Counted from the stretch's first letter, positions 1 through 7,212 are shown. The stretch: DNA of 9,884 nt from JBOHCT01 sp050699055 (GCA_050699055.1 JBOHCT010000164.1:1-9884), one strand, 5' to 3'. Program-made: numbers and translations. The notes: generated by a model not told the origin, from the letters alone.

Positions 1-1
1 C

Positions 2-115
2 GGCGAGGTGACCGTGCGGCCGATGATGTGGCTGTCCGTGACCTTCGACCACCGGGTGGTCGACGGCGCCCCGGCCGCACGTTTTGTCGAAGAGCTCGGG
101 CGGCGACTCGGATGA
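2..115 (+). CDS. 2-oxo acid dehydrogenase E2 acyltransferase, C-terminal end (partial)
   Basis: Only the last 37 codons are in the window, and the reading frame is open from the left edge. The peptide carries FDHRVVDG, the HxxxDG active-site motif of the catalytic domain of dihydrolipoamide acyltransferases. In this family the His and Asp catalyse acyl transfer from lipoyl-lysine to CoA. The tail (APAARFVEELGRRL) is the usual helix that closes this domain. The lipoyl and E1/E3-binding domains would lie upstream, so the substrate (acetoin, pyruvate or branched-chain 2-oxo acid) cannot be read here. The acoX that follows 22 bases after the stop favours an acetoin-dehydrogenase-type cluster. A plain chloramphenicol-acetyltransferase-like protein is less likely given the motif and the neighbours. 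The family call is firm; the substrate is inferred from context. Confidence 0.88.
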   Translation, partial: GEVTVRPMMWLSVTFDHRVVDGAPAARFVEELGRRLG

Positions 116-137
116 CCGCCCTCAGCGCGGCCCGCTC

Positions 138-1106
138 ATGAGCGGACTGGTTGGGCTGATCGCCAACCCCGCGGCCGGGCGCGACATCCGTCGGCTGGCC
201 GCGCACGCGTCCGTCGTCCCCAACCACGAGAAGGCGGCGATCGTCCGGCGGCTGCTGCGCGGCCTGGCCGGCGCGGGGGTCAAGCGTGTGGCGTACCTGC
301 CGGACCTCGCCGGCATCGTCGCCACCGCCGCCCAGGGGCTGGACGAGGTCATCATCTCTCCCCTGCCCATGCGACCCCACGGCACGGCGGAGGACTCGGC
401 GGAGGCTGCCCGGCTGCTGGCCGCGGCGGGAGCCGACGTCATCGTCACGCTCGGCGGAGACGGCACCAACCGCGCGGTCGCGGCCGGCTGCGGCGACGTC
501 CCGCTCGTAGCGGTCTCAACCGGCACGAACAACGTGTTCCCCGCGATGCTGGAGGGCACGGTCGCGGGCCTCGCCGCCGGGTACGTCGCCCTCCGCCACC
601 CCGACGCAGACACGGTGGCGCCGCGGACGAAACGGGTCGTCGTGCACGGCGCCGGTGTCGACGACTTCGCGCTCGTCGACGCGGCGAGCTGCCGGGAGCG
701 CTTCGTCGGCTCACGGGCGATCTGGGAGCCGGGCCAGGTCCACAGGCTCGTACTGACCAGGGGTGACCCGTCGAGCGTGGGGCTCTCCGCCATCGCGGGG
801 GCGCTCTGCCCTGTCGAGCCGACCGAGCCATCCGGGCTGCTCGTCGAGCTCGGCGACGGGCCCGCGGTGACGATACCGCTCGCACCGGGGCTTGTCGTCC
901 CCGTCCAGGTGGCGGGCTGGCGTCGGCTCGCGGTCGGAGAGAACGTGCCCCTCACCAGGGGCGAGGGGACGATCGCCCTCGACGGCGAGCGATCGCTCAC
1001 GCCGTCCGGGCCGGTGACGGCGACCGTCACCAGGGAAGGACCACGGCTCGTCGACGTCCGGGCGGCCCTGCGCAGCGGGCCCGGGAAAGGGTGCTGCCAT
1101 GACTGA
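138..1106 (+). CDS. acoX: AcoX-type ATP-NAD kinase-like protein
   Basis: A 322-residue protein. The N-terminus reads GLIANPAAGRDIRR, typical of AcoX proteins, followed by a nucleotide-binding GGDGTNR at residues 106-112 and STGTNNVFP at 127-134. These match the GGDGT and NxxxN-type motifs of the NAD kinase/diacylglycerol kinase fold. AcoX is encoded in acetoin dehydrogenase clusters, but its biochemical role is not settled. A kinase or nucleotide-binding role is inferred from the fold only. ATG at 138 was chosen because the family begins just before the IANP motif. The frame is open back to a TTG at 84, but that would run 32 bases into the E2 gene and add non-conserved residues. There is no clear Shine-Dalgarno before 138, so coupling to the E2 stop 22 bases upstream is likely. 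The 3' end overlaps the next gene by 8 bases. Confidence 0.87.
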   Translation: MSGLVGLIANPAAGRDIRRLAAHASVVPNHEKAAIVRRLLRGLAGAGVKRVAYLPDLAGIVATAAQGLDEVIISPLPMRPHGTAEDSAEAARLLAAAGADVIVTLGGDGTNRAVAAGCGDVPLVAVSTGTNNVFPAMLEGTVAGLAAGYVALRHPDADTVAPRTKRVVVHGAGVDDFALVDAASCRERFVGSRAIWEPGQVHRLVLTRGDPSSVGLSAIAGALCPVEPTEPSGLLVELGDGPAVTIPLAPGLVVPVQVAGWRRLAVGENVPLTRGEGTIALDGERSLTPSGPVTATVTREGPRLVDVRAALRSGPGKGCCHD

Positions 1107-2310
1107 CCCTGATCTCGTGGTCGTCGGGAGCGGTCCGGCGGGGATAGCCGCGGCGCTGCGCGCCCGCGGCGATGACGCACGGGTCGTTCTGGTCGAACGC
1201 GGGCTGATCGGCGGAACGTGCGTACACGCCGGCTGCGTACCTTCCGAGGCCTACCACGCGTCCGCCGGGTTCGTCCGCGACCTGCGCCGCGCCGCCTCGG
1301 CGGGGGTCGACGCGGGCAGCACCGCCGTCCTCGACTGGGGACGGGCGCAGGTGTGGGCATCGCGGGCGAGCGACACCGTCTCGGCGGCGGTACGCCAGCA
1401 ACTCCGCCATGCGAACGTGACGATCGAGGAACGCGAGGCCGGCGTAGGTCCGTCTGGCGCCGACGGGTACCCCGGTGTGCCCGTCGTCGTCGCGACCGGC
1501 GCCCGCCCCGCCCCCGTCGACGGCGCGTCCTCGGCCGAGGCGATCATGGGGCTCCCCCGTGTGCCGGATATCGTCCACGTCCTCGGCGGCGAACGGTTCT
1601 CGCTGGAGTGGGCGGACTTCTTCGCGGCCGCGGGAAGCCGGGTCACTGTGGTCGTGCCGGACGGCGAGGTATTGTCCGGCGACGATCCGGAGCTGGTCGA
1701 GTTCCTGCGCGGGGCTCTGGCGGAGCGAGGGGTCCGGTTCGCGGCCGGCCGCCCCGAGGAGCCGGCCGACGTCGTCGTCTCGGCCGACGAACGTGAGCCC
1801 TCGATACCGGGCCTCTCGGTCGACGCGCTGTGCCGCACGTCGTTCGAGCACGTATGGGCGGCCGGCGACGTGACAGGCCCGCGGTGGCTGTCGAACCGTG
1901 CCCGTGCACAGGGCGCCGCCGCGGCCGCGAACGCGCTCGGCGGCACCGTACGCGTCCGCGAGGAACGGCTCCCCCGCAGCGTCAACACCGACCCGGAGCT
2001 GGCCGCCGTGGGGCTGACCGAGCGGGAGGCCGCCGACCGCGGGATCGAGGCGGCGGTAGGGATCGCCGACTGCGGGACCAATGCGTACGCCATCGCCCGC
2101 GGCCGCGCGGAGGGCGCACTGAAGGTCCTCGTCGACACCGAGTACGGCGAGATCCTCGGCGCGCACATGGTCGGGCCGGGGGCACGCGAGGTCATCGGGC
2201 AGGTCGCGACGGCGATGACCCTGGAGGCGGACTATCGCGAACTCCGTCGCGTCGCCCACATCCACCCTAGCCTCGCCGAGCTCGTCACCGACGCGCTCGC
2301 CGCGATCTGA
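1099..2310 (+). CDS. Dihydrolipoamide dehydrogenase-like flavoprotein, short and with degenerate NAD site
   Basis: A 403-residue member of the class I pyridine nucleotide-disulfide oxidoreductases, where E3 enzymes usually have about 460-470 residues. Present: FAD motif GSGPAG (10-15), redox pair in GGTCVHAGCVPS (Cys41, Cys46), VATGARP (131-137), second FAD motif AAGDVTG (254-260) and the C-terminal dimerisation domain ending in HPSLAE (His389, Glu394), the catalytic His-Glu pair. Unusual: the NAD-binding glycine motif reads GGERFS (163-168), so the second and third key positions are Glu and Ser. The residue after GCVPS is Glu50 instead of the usual Lys. The NAD domain is shortened and lacks the usual GR-P-N segment. 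ATG 1099 follows an AAAGGG at 1085-1090 and overlaps acoX by 8 bases. By context it would be the E3 component of the dehydrogenase complex, but reoxidation by NAD+ is doubtful. Other acceptors are possible. Confidence 0.85.
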   Translation: MTDPDLVVVGSGPAGIAAALRARGDDARVVLVERGLIGGTCVHAGCVPSEAYHASAGFVRDLRRAASAGVDAGSTAVLDWGRAQVWASRASDTVSAAVRQQLRHANVTIEEREAGVGPSGADGYPGVPVVVATGARPAPVDGASSAEAIMGLPRVPDIVHVLGGERFSLEWADFFAAAGSRVTVVVPDGEVLSGDDPELVEFLRGALAERGVRFAAGRPEEPADVVVSADEREPSIPGLSVDALCRTSFEHVWAAGDVTGPRWLSNRARAQGAAAAANALGGTVRVREERLPRSVNTDPELAAVGLTEREAADRGIEAAVGIADCGTNAYAIARGRAEGALKVLVDTEYGEILGAHMVGPGAREVIGQVATAMTLEADYRELRRVAHIHPSLAELVTDALAAI

Positions 2311-2318
2311 GTTTCTTG

Positions 2319-2366
2319 GTGAACCTCGCGGGCGTCGGCCCCGCGGGCCTGCTGGCTTCGGTTCAC
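2319..2366. terminator. Possible stem-loop between convergent genes
   Basis: GTGAACC at 2319-2325 can pair with GGTTCAC at 2360-2366. A smaller stem, GGCCC (2337-2341) with GGGCC (2345-2349), lies in the loop. The structure starts 9 bases after the flavoprotein stop and lies between two convergent transcription units, where a terminator is expected. There is no T-run, as is common in GC-rich actinomycetes. The remaining 2367-2534 shows no gene, only a short GCCGC-CTTC-GCGGC hairpin at 2440-2453. Confidence 0.35.
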
Positions 2367-2534
2367 GTGCTCCCGAGACTCCGCAGTATTCCGCCCCCAT
2401 GGCTGCGCCCCGCCGCCCCCAGTGACCCTGCGGGCATCGGCCGCCTTCGCGGCATCATGCTCCTCGGCCCGCGGACGCTCCGCTCGGGAGCCTGCCCACC
2501 TTCCGACCCGATGTCGAAACACTGTCCCGGCCGG

Positions 2535-3344
2535 CTAGCCGAGGCGCTGGCCCAGGCGGGTACGCGTGAGGCTGCGTGCCGCGACGGCGACGAGCCATGC
2601 CGTGATGAGCCACAGCGCGATCCCGACCACGAACCCGACCCACGCGCCGAGCAGGACGAGCCCGGTGCCCTGGGCGGTGACCAGGAAGATGACCGGCATG
2701 ACGAGGGCGGCGGACAGCTGGGAGGCTCCCTGGAACGTCCGCGCCCTGGCGGAGACCAGCACGGTCGCGCCGAGCCCCGCGGCCGAGAGGGCGGGGCCGA
2801 GCCAGAACGTGAGCAGGAACCACAGCGCGTTGGGCAACACGAGCTGGTGAACCGTCGGCCACATGACCGCGTCGACCACGACCGCGTAGCAGATGGCGCC
2901 AGCGACGTTGACCACGAGCGCCGGAACCCACGCCCCCGCGAGCTTCGCCGCGAGCAGCTCCCTGTCGGAGATCGGGACCAGCAAGAGTGCCTCGAGCGTG
3001 CCCCGCTCGCGCTCCCCGGCGATGCTGGCGGCAGCGAGCATGCTGGTGGCCATCAGCGGCGCGAGCAAGATGATCGGGGCGAAGGCGACGGTCAGGACCG
3101 CCGTGGCGATCTGCGCACCCGGGGCAGCGGCGCGCAGGGCGGGCGACAAGAACCGCACGAACGACGCGTACTCGTCGAGGCCGTCAGCAGGTGCGCCCTG
3201 GGTGGAGGCCACGATCCCGATGAAGATCGGCATGCCGATGAGGAGCACGGCGGGTACGACGACCATGCCGATGATCACCTGCTTGTTGCCCGCGATCAGG
3301 ATGAGGTCGCGGCGCACGATCGCCCGTACGGCACGCCAGTTCAT
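2535..3344 (-). CDS. ABC-2 type exporter permease (NatB/GldF-like)
   Basis: A 269-residue integral membrane protein. Hydrophobic segments lie at about 22-45, 80-106, 133-158, 171-196, 208-229 and 230-256, a six-helix ABC-2 permease layout. The cytoplasmic stretch AGERERGTLEALLLVPISDR (109-128) is the hallmark of this group: an E-x-x-x-G-T-hydrophobic-hydrophobic-P motif thought to be a coupling helix contacting the ATPase. The N-terminus RRDLILIAGNK resembles the usual R-R-E/D-L start. The ATG overlaps the stop of the upstream ATPase gene in an ATGA, so the two are translationally coupled and form one exporter. The substrate is unknown; relatives move sodium, drugs, lipids or peptides. The gene ends in TAG inside a palindromic CGGCTAGCCG. 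Confidence 0.88.
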   Translation of the reverse strand: MNWRAVRAIVRRDLILIAGNKQVIIGMVVVPAVLLIGMPIFIGIVASTQGAPADGLDEYASFVRFLSPALRAAAPGAQIATAVLTVAFAPIILLAPLMATSMLAAASIAGERERGTLEALLLVPISDRELLAAKLAGAWVPALVVNVAGAICYAVVVDAVMWPTVHQLVLPNALWFLLTFWLGPALSAAGLGATVLVSARARTFQGASQLSAALVMPVIFLVTAQGTGLVLLGAWVGFVVGIALWLITAWLVAVAARSLTRTRLGQRLG

Positions 3345-4291
3345 ACCCGCTCCCGGTCGGCGTACAGCGAGACGTAGACATCCTCGAGCGAGGGCTCGAC
3401 CGACCGCAGTCCGTACACCCGAACGCCCGAGGAGACCAACTGTCGCAGCAGGTCAGGAACGGCGTCGCGCCCGACGTTCGCGCAGCGCAGCGTGTCGCGC
3501 CCGGCCAGCTCGACCGGTCCCGCCGCGCCGGCCGCGATCGAGCGGGCGGTCTCGACATCGTCCGGGTCGATCTCGATCTCCACGTCCCCTGTGGACAGCC
3601 CACGAGCAAGCTCGGCCGGGGAGCCGAGCGTGACGACCCGGCCGTGGTCGAGGACGACCACGCGGTCGCACAGCTGCTGTGCCTCGGCCAGGTCGTGGGT
3701 GCAGAGCACGACCGTGTGCGCCTTTTCGCGGGAGAGGTTCCAGATGAGGCGGCGCACCTGGCGGACGGCGAGCGGATCGAGCGCGGCGGACGGCTCGTCG
3801 AGCAGCAGCACCTGCGGGTCGGGCAACAGAACCCGGGCGAGCGCCAGCCGCTGGCGCATCCCGGAGCTGAAGCCTTCGACCCGCTCGTTCGCCCGCTCTC
3901 CCAACTCGAAGGAGTCGAGTGCTGCCCCGATACGGTCAGCGAGCCCGTCACGAGACAGGCCGAACAGGTCCGCCGCGAAGCGGAGGTTCTGCCGGGCGGT
4001 CAGCCGGTCGTCGACCGGCGCGTTCGAGGGAAGCACGCCGAGCATCCGCCGCACACGTACCCCCTCGGCGAGGGGGTCGAGGCCGGCGACGCGGACGTGA
4101 CCGACGGTGGGGGCGAGCAGGCCGGCGACGAGCCGCACGGTCGTGGTCTTGCCGGCGCCGTTGTGCCCCAGCAACCCGACGACCTCGCCCCTGCCGATCT
4201 CCAGTGATACCCCGTCGAGAGCGTGCACCTCACCGAACGTACGGACAACACCCTCGAGCGCGATGGCAGTACCGCTCGTGCCGGCAGTCAC
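3341..4291 (-). CDS. ABC-2 exporter ATP-binding protein (NatA-like)
   Basis: A 316-residue cytoplasmic ATPase driving the permease encoded next to it. Seen in order: Walker A GHNGAGKTT (42-50), ABC signature FSSGMRQ (141-147), Walker B VLLLDEP (161-167, Asp165 and catalytic Glu166), D-loop SAALDP (168-173) and switch histidine His199 in CTHDLAEA. The C-terminal about 80 residues form the variable domain ending in the EPSLEDVYVSLY stretch usual for this group. The Q-loop region reads GVLPSNAPVDDRLT, so the usual Gln is not evident. GTG 4291 was chosen because the conserved domain starts 10 residues later and the divergent dehydrogenase gene starts at 4416. The frame stays open to 4843, but that part is antisense to the dehydrogenase. 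Only a weak GGA-type ribosome site precedes the start. No regulator gene is adjacent. Confidence 0.9.
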   Translation of the reverse strand: MTAGTSGTAIALEGVVRTFGEVHALDGVSLEIGRGEVVGLLGHNGAGKTTTVRLVAGLLAPTVGHVRVAGLDPLAEGVRVRRMLGVLPSNAPVDDRLTARQNLRFAADLFGLSRDGLADRIGAALDSFELGERANERVEGFSSGMRQRLALARVLLPDPQVLLLDEPSAALDPLAVRQVRRLIWNLSREKAHTVVLCTHDLAEAQQLCDRVVVLDHGRVVTLGSPAELARGLSTGDVEIEIDPDDVETARSIAAGAAGPVELAGRDTLRCANVGRDAVPDLLRQLVSSGVRVYGLRSVEPSLEDVYVSLYADRERV

Positions 4292-4311
4292 GAGCTGTCG
4301 TCCGGCGAAGT

Positions 4312-4356
4312 CCCCGTACCTCTCACGGGAGGGGAGGCTACCGGACGGGTACGGGG
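4312..4356. promoter_or_regulatory. Perfect 9-base inverted repeat in the divergent promoter region
   Basis: CCCCGTACC at 4312-4320 is the exact reverse complement of GGTACGGGG at 4348-4356, with 27 bases between the arms. It lies in the 124-base gap between the divergent exporter ATPase (GTG 4291) and dehydrogenase (ATG 4416). A minus-strand TAGCCT at 4340-4335 fits the TAnnnT form of an actinobacterial -10 box and lies between the arms, but no convincing -35 was found. The repeat could be a two-site operator or an RNA hairpin in a leader. It is not assigned to a regulator family. Confidence 0.35.
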
Positions 4357-4415
4357 GGCGCGTCTGCGATGCTGGCCATCGTCCATGCTGACAGACGATC
4401 AACAGGGAGCCAGCC

Positions 4416-5180
4416 ATGCGGGTAGATGGGAGTGTGGCCGTCGTCACGGGAGGGGCGTCGGGGCTTGGCAAGGCGACGGCGGAGGCGCTCGCGGGGGCCG
4501 GCGCGACCGTGGTGGTCTGCGACCTGCCCAGTTCCCCCGGCGAAGAGGTCGCCAAGGAGCTCGGCGGAAGCTCGACCTTCACGCCGGCCGATGTCACCAG
4601 CGAGGAACAGGTCTCCGCCGCGTTGGACACCGCCGTCGGGCTCGGGCCGGTACGTGTCGTCGTCACGTGCGCCGGCATCGGCACCCCGGGCCGGATCCTC
4701 GACCGGGCGGGCGAGCCGCTGCCGCTCGAGCGGTTCCGCAAGGTCGTCGACACGAACCTCATCGGCACCTTCAACGTGATGCGGCTCGCGGCGGCGCGCA
4801 TGCTCGCGGTGGAGCCGGTCGGCGAGGAGCGCGGCGTCATCATCTGTACGGCGTCGGTCGCGGCGTTCGAGGGGCAGATCGGTCAGGCCGCCTACGCCTC
4901 GTCCAAGGGCGGAGTCCACTCGTTGACCATCACCGCCGCCCGCGACCTCGCGCGCAAGCTGATCCGGGTCACCACGATCGCGCCCGGGATCTTCCGTACG
5001 CCGATGATGGCCGGCATGCCGGAAAAGGCTCAGGAATCGCTGGCCGGACAGATCCCGCATCCCTCCCGCCTCGGTACCCCTGAGGAGTACGCGCAGCTCG
5101 CCATGCACATCCTCGCCAACCCGATGCTCAACGGCGAGACCATCCGCCTCGACGGTGGCATCCGCATGGGCCCGCGCTGA
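4416..5180 (+). CDS. Short-chain dehydrogenase, type II 3-hydroxyacyl-CoA dehydrogenase (HSD17B10-like)
   Basis: A 254-residue classical SDR. Motifs: cofactor-binding TGGASGLG (11-18), Asp36 at the end of beta-2 (favours NAD over NADP), CAG (85-87) in place of the usual NAG, Asn114, Ser147, and Tyr160 with Lys164 in YASSK. The C-terminal part, HPSRLGTPEEYAQLAMHIL followed by NGETIRLDGGIRM, closely follows the human HSD17B10 family, which oxidises 2-methyl-3-hydroxybutyryl-CoA and other short 3-hydroxyacyl-CoAs in isoleucine and fatty-acid breakdown. The same role is likely but not proven, and a generic FabG-like reductase is the alternative. ATG 4416 has a good ribosome site, AGGGAG at 4404-4409 with a 6-base spacer. 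It stands alone on its strand, divergent from one exporter and convergent with another. Confidence 0.88.
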   Translation: MRVDGSVAVVTGGASGLGKATAEALAGAGATVVVCDLPSSPGEEVAKELGGSSTFTPADVTSEEQVSAALDTAVGLGPVRVVVTCAGIGTPGRILDRAGEPLPLERFRKVVDTNLIGTFNVMRLAAARMLAVEPVGEERGVIICTASVAAFEGQIGQAAYASSKGGVHSLTITAARDLARKLIRVTTIAPGIFRTPMMAGMPEKAQESLAGQIPHPSRLGTPEEYAQLAMHILANPMLNGETIRLDGGIRMGPR

Positions 5181-5204
5181 TCCTCCGCCAGAGGCGCCGA
5201 CAGC

Positions 5205-5237
5205 CGTGGGAAGCCCTCCCCCGTACGGCTTCCCACG
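5205..5237. terminator. Bidirectional hairpin terminator between convergent genes
   Basis: CGTGGGAAGCC at 5205-5215 pairs perfectly with GGCTTCCCACG at 5227-5237, giving an 11-base stem with an 11-base loop. It sits 24 bases after the dehydrogenase stop and 20 bases past the end of the converging permease gene, so one structure can serve both transcripts. No T-run follows on either side, which is normal for actinomycete terminators. Confidence 0.7.
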
Positions 5238-5257
5238 ACCGCGGCGCATGTGGGTTC

Positions 5258-6091
5258 TCAGCGGGACGCCGCCGAACGGTACTTCCGTACGGCCAACGGC
5301 ACGAAGACGACCAACAGCAGCACCGACCAGGCCAGGGACGTGACGATCGGGTGCTGCATCGGCCACGCGTCCACCGCCGCGGACGGGTTGGGGTTACCGA
5401 ACAGCTCACGGCAGGCGGCGACGGTCGCGCTGATGGGGTTCCAGTTCGCGACCACCTGTAGCCAGCCCGGCATGCCCTGTACGGGCACGAACGCGTTGGA
5501 GACGAACGTGACAGGGAACAGCCAGATGAACCCGGCTGTGTTCGCCGTCTCCTCGTTGGGCACCGACAGGCCGATGAGCGCGCCGATCCAGCTCATCGCG
5601 TACGCGAACAACAGGAGCAGGCCGAACGCGGCGAGTGCGCGGGGTGCGCCGTCGTGCATGCCCCAACCGACGAGCAGGCCGCAGATCACCATGACGACGA
5701 CGGTCAGCGCGTTGCGGACGAGATCGCCAAGGGTACGGCCGACGAGCACCGCCGAGCGGGCCATCGGCAGCGAGCGGAACCGGTCGACGATGCCCTTCTG
5801 CAGGTCCGCCGCGAGACCGACGCCGGTCGCCGCCCCGCCGAACGCCACGGTCTGGGCGAAGATGCCGCCCACGACGTACTCCCGGTAGCTGCCGCCCTCG
5901 ACGGGGATCGCGCCACCGAACACGAACGCGAAGAGCAGCACGAACATGACGGGCTGGATGAGCGAGAAGACCAGCACCTCGGGGATGCGCGGGATCTGCA
6001 TGAGGTTGCGCTTCGTCGCGACGAGCCCGTCGCTCACGGCCCAGCGCATGCGACCCGCGGCGGTGGGCGACTGTACGGTCACGGGTGTCAT
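5258..6091 (-). CDS. ABC-2 type exporter permease, DrrB family
   Basis: A 277-residue membrane protein of the daunorubicin-resistance DrrB group. The N-terminus (SDGLVATKRNLMQIPRIPE, 20-38) is the usual cytoplasmic lead-in with conserved R-N-L. Hydrophobic segments lie at about 40-60, 73-95, 122-144, 154-175, 184-204 and 248-268. The stretch DLQKGIVDRFRSLPMAR (96-112) is the family's coupling motif. The segment around NAFVPVQGMPGWLQVVANWNP (199-219) corresponds to the conserved F-P-x-x-x-M-P-x-W-L-Q loop. The start overlaps the ATPase stop as ATGA, so it is coupled to it. It probably exports a hydrophobic compound or lipid; the substrate cannot be read from sequence, and no antibiotic biosynthesis gene is in the window. 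Residues are given in family terms; membrane spans are estimated by eye. Confidence 0.92.
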   Translation of the reverse strand: MTPVTVQSPTAAGRMRWAVSDGLVATKRNLMQIPRIPEVLVFSLIQPVMFVLLFAFVFGGAIPVEGGSYREYVVGGIFAQTVAFGGAATGVGLAADLQKGIVDRFRSLPMARSAVLVGRTLGDLVRNALTVVVMVICGLLVGWGMHDGAPRALAAFGLLLLFAYAMSWIGALIGLSVPNEETANTAGFIWLFPVTFVSNAFVPVQGMPGWLQVVANWNPISATVAACRELFGNPNPSAAVDAWPMQHPIVTSLAWSVLLLVVFVPLAVRKYRSAASR

Positions 6092-7191
6092 GCGCTCTTC
6101 CCCCTCCCCGCGGCGACCGGTTCCTGCCCGTCGGCCTTCGCGTCGTCAGCGTTGTCTTCGTCATTGTCCTCGGCGGGGTGCCCGGTCAGGGTCAGGAAGG
6201 CGTCGTCGAGCGTCGGACGGCGCAGCGCGATGTCGTTGATCTCGACGCCCTCGGTGTCGAGCTCGCGGACGACCTCGGCGAGCAGGCGGGTGCCCCCGCT
6301 CGCGGGAACCGCCACCTCTCGGGTCTGCTCGTCGACGCTCGGCTCGGCGTCACCGACCGCCCGGAGCGCCCGGACCGCGGCGGGCACCATCGAGGCGTCC
6401 TGGACGACGACCACCAGACGCTCTCCGCCGACCTTGGCCTTGAGCTGGTCCGCGGTGCCTTGTGCGATCACTTTGCCGTGGTCGACCACCGCGATCTCGT
6501 CGGCGAGCCGGTCGGCCTCCTCGAGATACTGCGTGGTGAGCAGCAGGGTCGTACCCTCACGGACGAGTTCGGTGATGACGTCCCACATGCCCATCCGGCT
6601 GCGGGGGTCGAGGCCCGTGGTCGGCTCGTCCAGGAAGATGATCCGTGGCCTCGCCACCAGGCTGGCGGCGAGGTCGAGGCGACGCCGCATGCCCCCTGAG
6701 TAGGTCTTGACGATGCGGCCGCCCGCGTCGGTCAGGTCGAAGCGTTCGAGCAGATCGCGGGCGCGGGCCCGGGCGGCAGCCTTGCGCATGTGGTAGAGCC
6801 GACCGACCATCTCGAGGTTCTCGCGTCCCGTGAGGTACTCGTCGACCGCGGCGTACTGACCGGACAGCCCGATCAGCTGCCGTACCTCGTCCGGGTGCCG
6901 TACCACGTCGAGCCCCGCCACTGTGGCCGTCCCCCCGTCTGGTTTCAGCAGCGTCGTGAAGACGCGGACGGCCGTGGTCTTGCCCGCACCGTTGGGTCCG
7001 AGCAGCCCGAGCACGGAACCCTCGGGGACCTCGAGATCCACCCCGTCCAGCGCCCGCACCTCGCCGTAGGTCTTGACCAGGCCCGCGGCTTCGATCGCCG
7101 GCGCGTTGCCGGTGCCGTTACCCCCGCGGCCCGTGTGGGGCCGCCGGTCCTCCCCGTACACGGTCGAGGGGAGGGCGTCGACGTCGCTCAT
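6088..7191 (-). CDS. ABC exporter ATP-binding protein, DrrA family
   Basis: A 367-residue ATPase pairing with the DrrB-type permease. Residues 1-31 are a non-conserved leader; the domain begins at AIEAAGLVKTYGEV (32-45). Motifs: Walker A GPNGAGKTT (65-73), Q-loop Gln112 in SGQYAAVDEYLTGREN, signature YSGGMRR (164-170), Walker B IIFLDEP (184-190) and TTQYLEEADRLAD (219-231). In the last, Gln221 takes the place of the H-loop His, as is normal for DrrA proteins. The C-terminal LRRPTLDDAFLTLTGH (323-338) is the family signature, followed by an acidic tail rich in Asp, Glu and Asn. The ATG start is fixed by a strong GGAGGT at 7201-7196, 4 bases before it. A promoter with three operator-like repeats lies directly upstream. 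It ends in an ATGA overlap with the permease. Confidence 0.94.
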   Translation of the reverse strand: MSDVDALPSTVYGEDRRPHTGRGGNGTGNAPAIEAAGLVKTYGEVRALDGVDLEVPEGSVLGLLGPNGAGKTTAVRVFTTLLKPDGGTATVAGLDVVRHPDEVRQLIGLSGQYAAVDEYLTGRENLEMVGRLYHMRKAAARARARDLLERFDLTDAGGRIVKTYSGGMRRRLDLAASLVARPRIIFLDEPTTGLDPRSRMGMWDVITELVREGTTLLLTTQYLEEADRLADEIAVVDHGKVIAQGTADQLKAKVGGERLVVVVQDASMVPAAVRALRAVGDAEPSVDEQTREVAVPASGGTRLLAEVVRELDTEGVEINDIALRRPTLDDAFLTLTGHPAEDNDEDNADDAKADGQEPVAAGRGKSA

Positions 7192-7212
7192 CTACACCTC
7201 CAACTGTTAATC

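Noticed and set aside
84..137. N-terminal extension of AcoX from a TTG start at 84
   Set aside because: It would overlap the E2 coding sequence by 32 bases, has no ribosome site, and adds residues not expected before the conserved IANP start.
1027..2400. Long minus-strand open frame opposite the flavoprotein gene
   Set aside because: It is antisense to a gene with clear family motifs. Its composition is Arg/Gly/Asp-rich, without recognisable domains.
2440..2453. Hairpin GCCGC-CTTC-GCGGC as a regulatory element
   Set aside because: A five-pair stem is common in GC-rich DNA, and its position in a convergent gap gives no specific role.
2316..3377. 353-codon plus-strand open frame opposite the NatB-like permease
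   Set aside because: The polar, Asp/Arg/Glu/Gln-rich product is the mirror of a hydrophobic membrane protein. The permease on the other strand has a proper motif and operon overlap.
4292..4843. 184-codon upstream extension of the NatA-like ATPase
   Set aside because: The stretch is antisense to the dehydrogenase gene and lacks any conserved sequence; the ATPase domain begins right after GTG 4291.
6529..6535. Missing H-loop histidine in the DrrA-type ATPase
   Set aside because: Gln in the TTQYLEEAD motif is normal for this family, so it is not a defect.
5654..6703. 349-codon plus-strand open frame opposite the DrrAB-type genes
   Set aside because: Antisense to two well-identified genes, with His/Asp/Arg-rich composition typical of GC-rich shadow frames.
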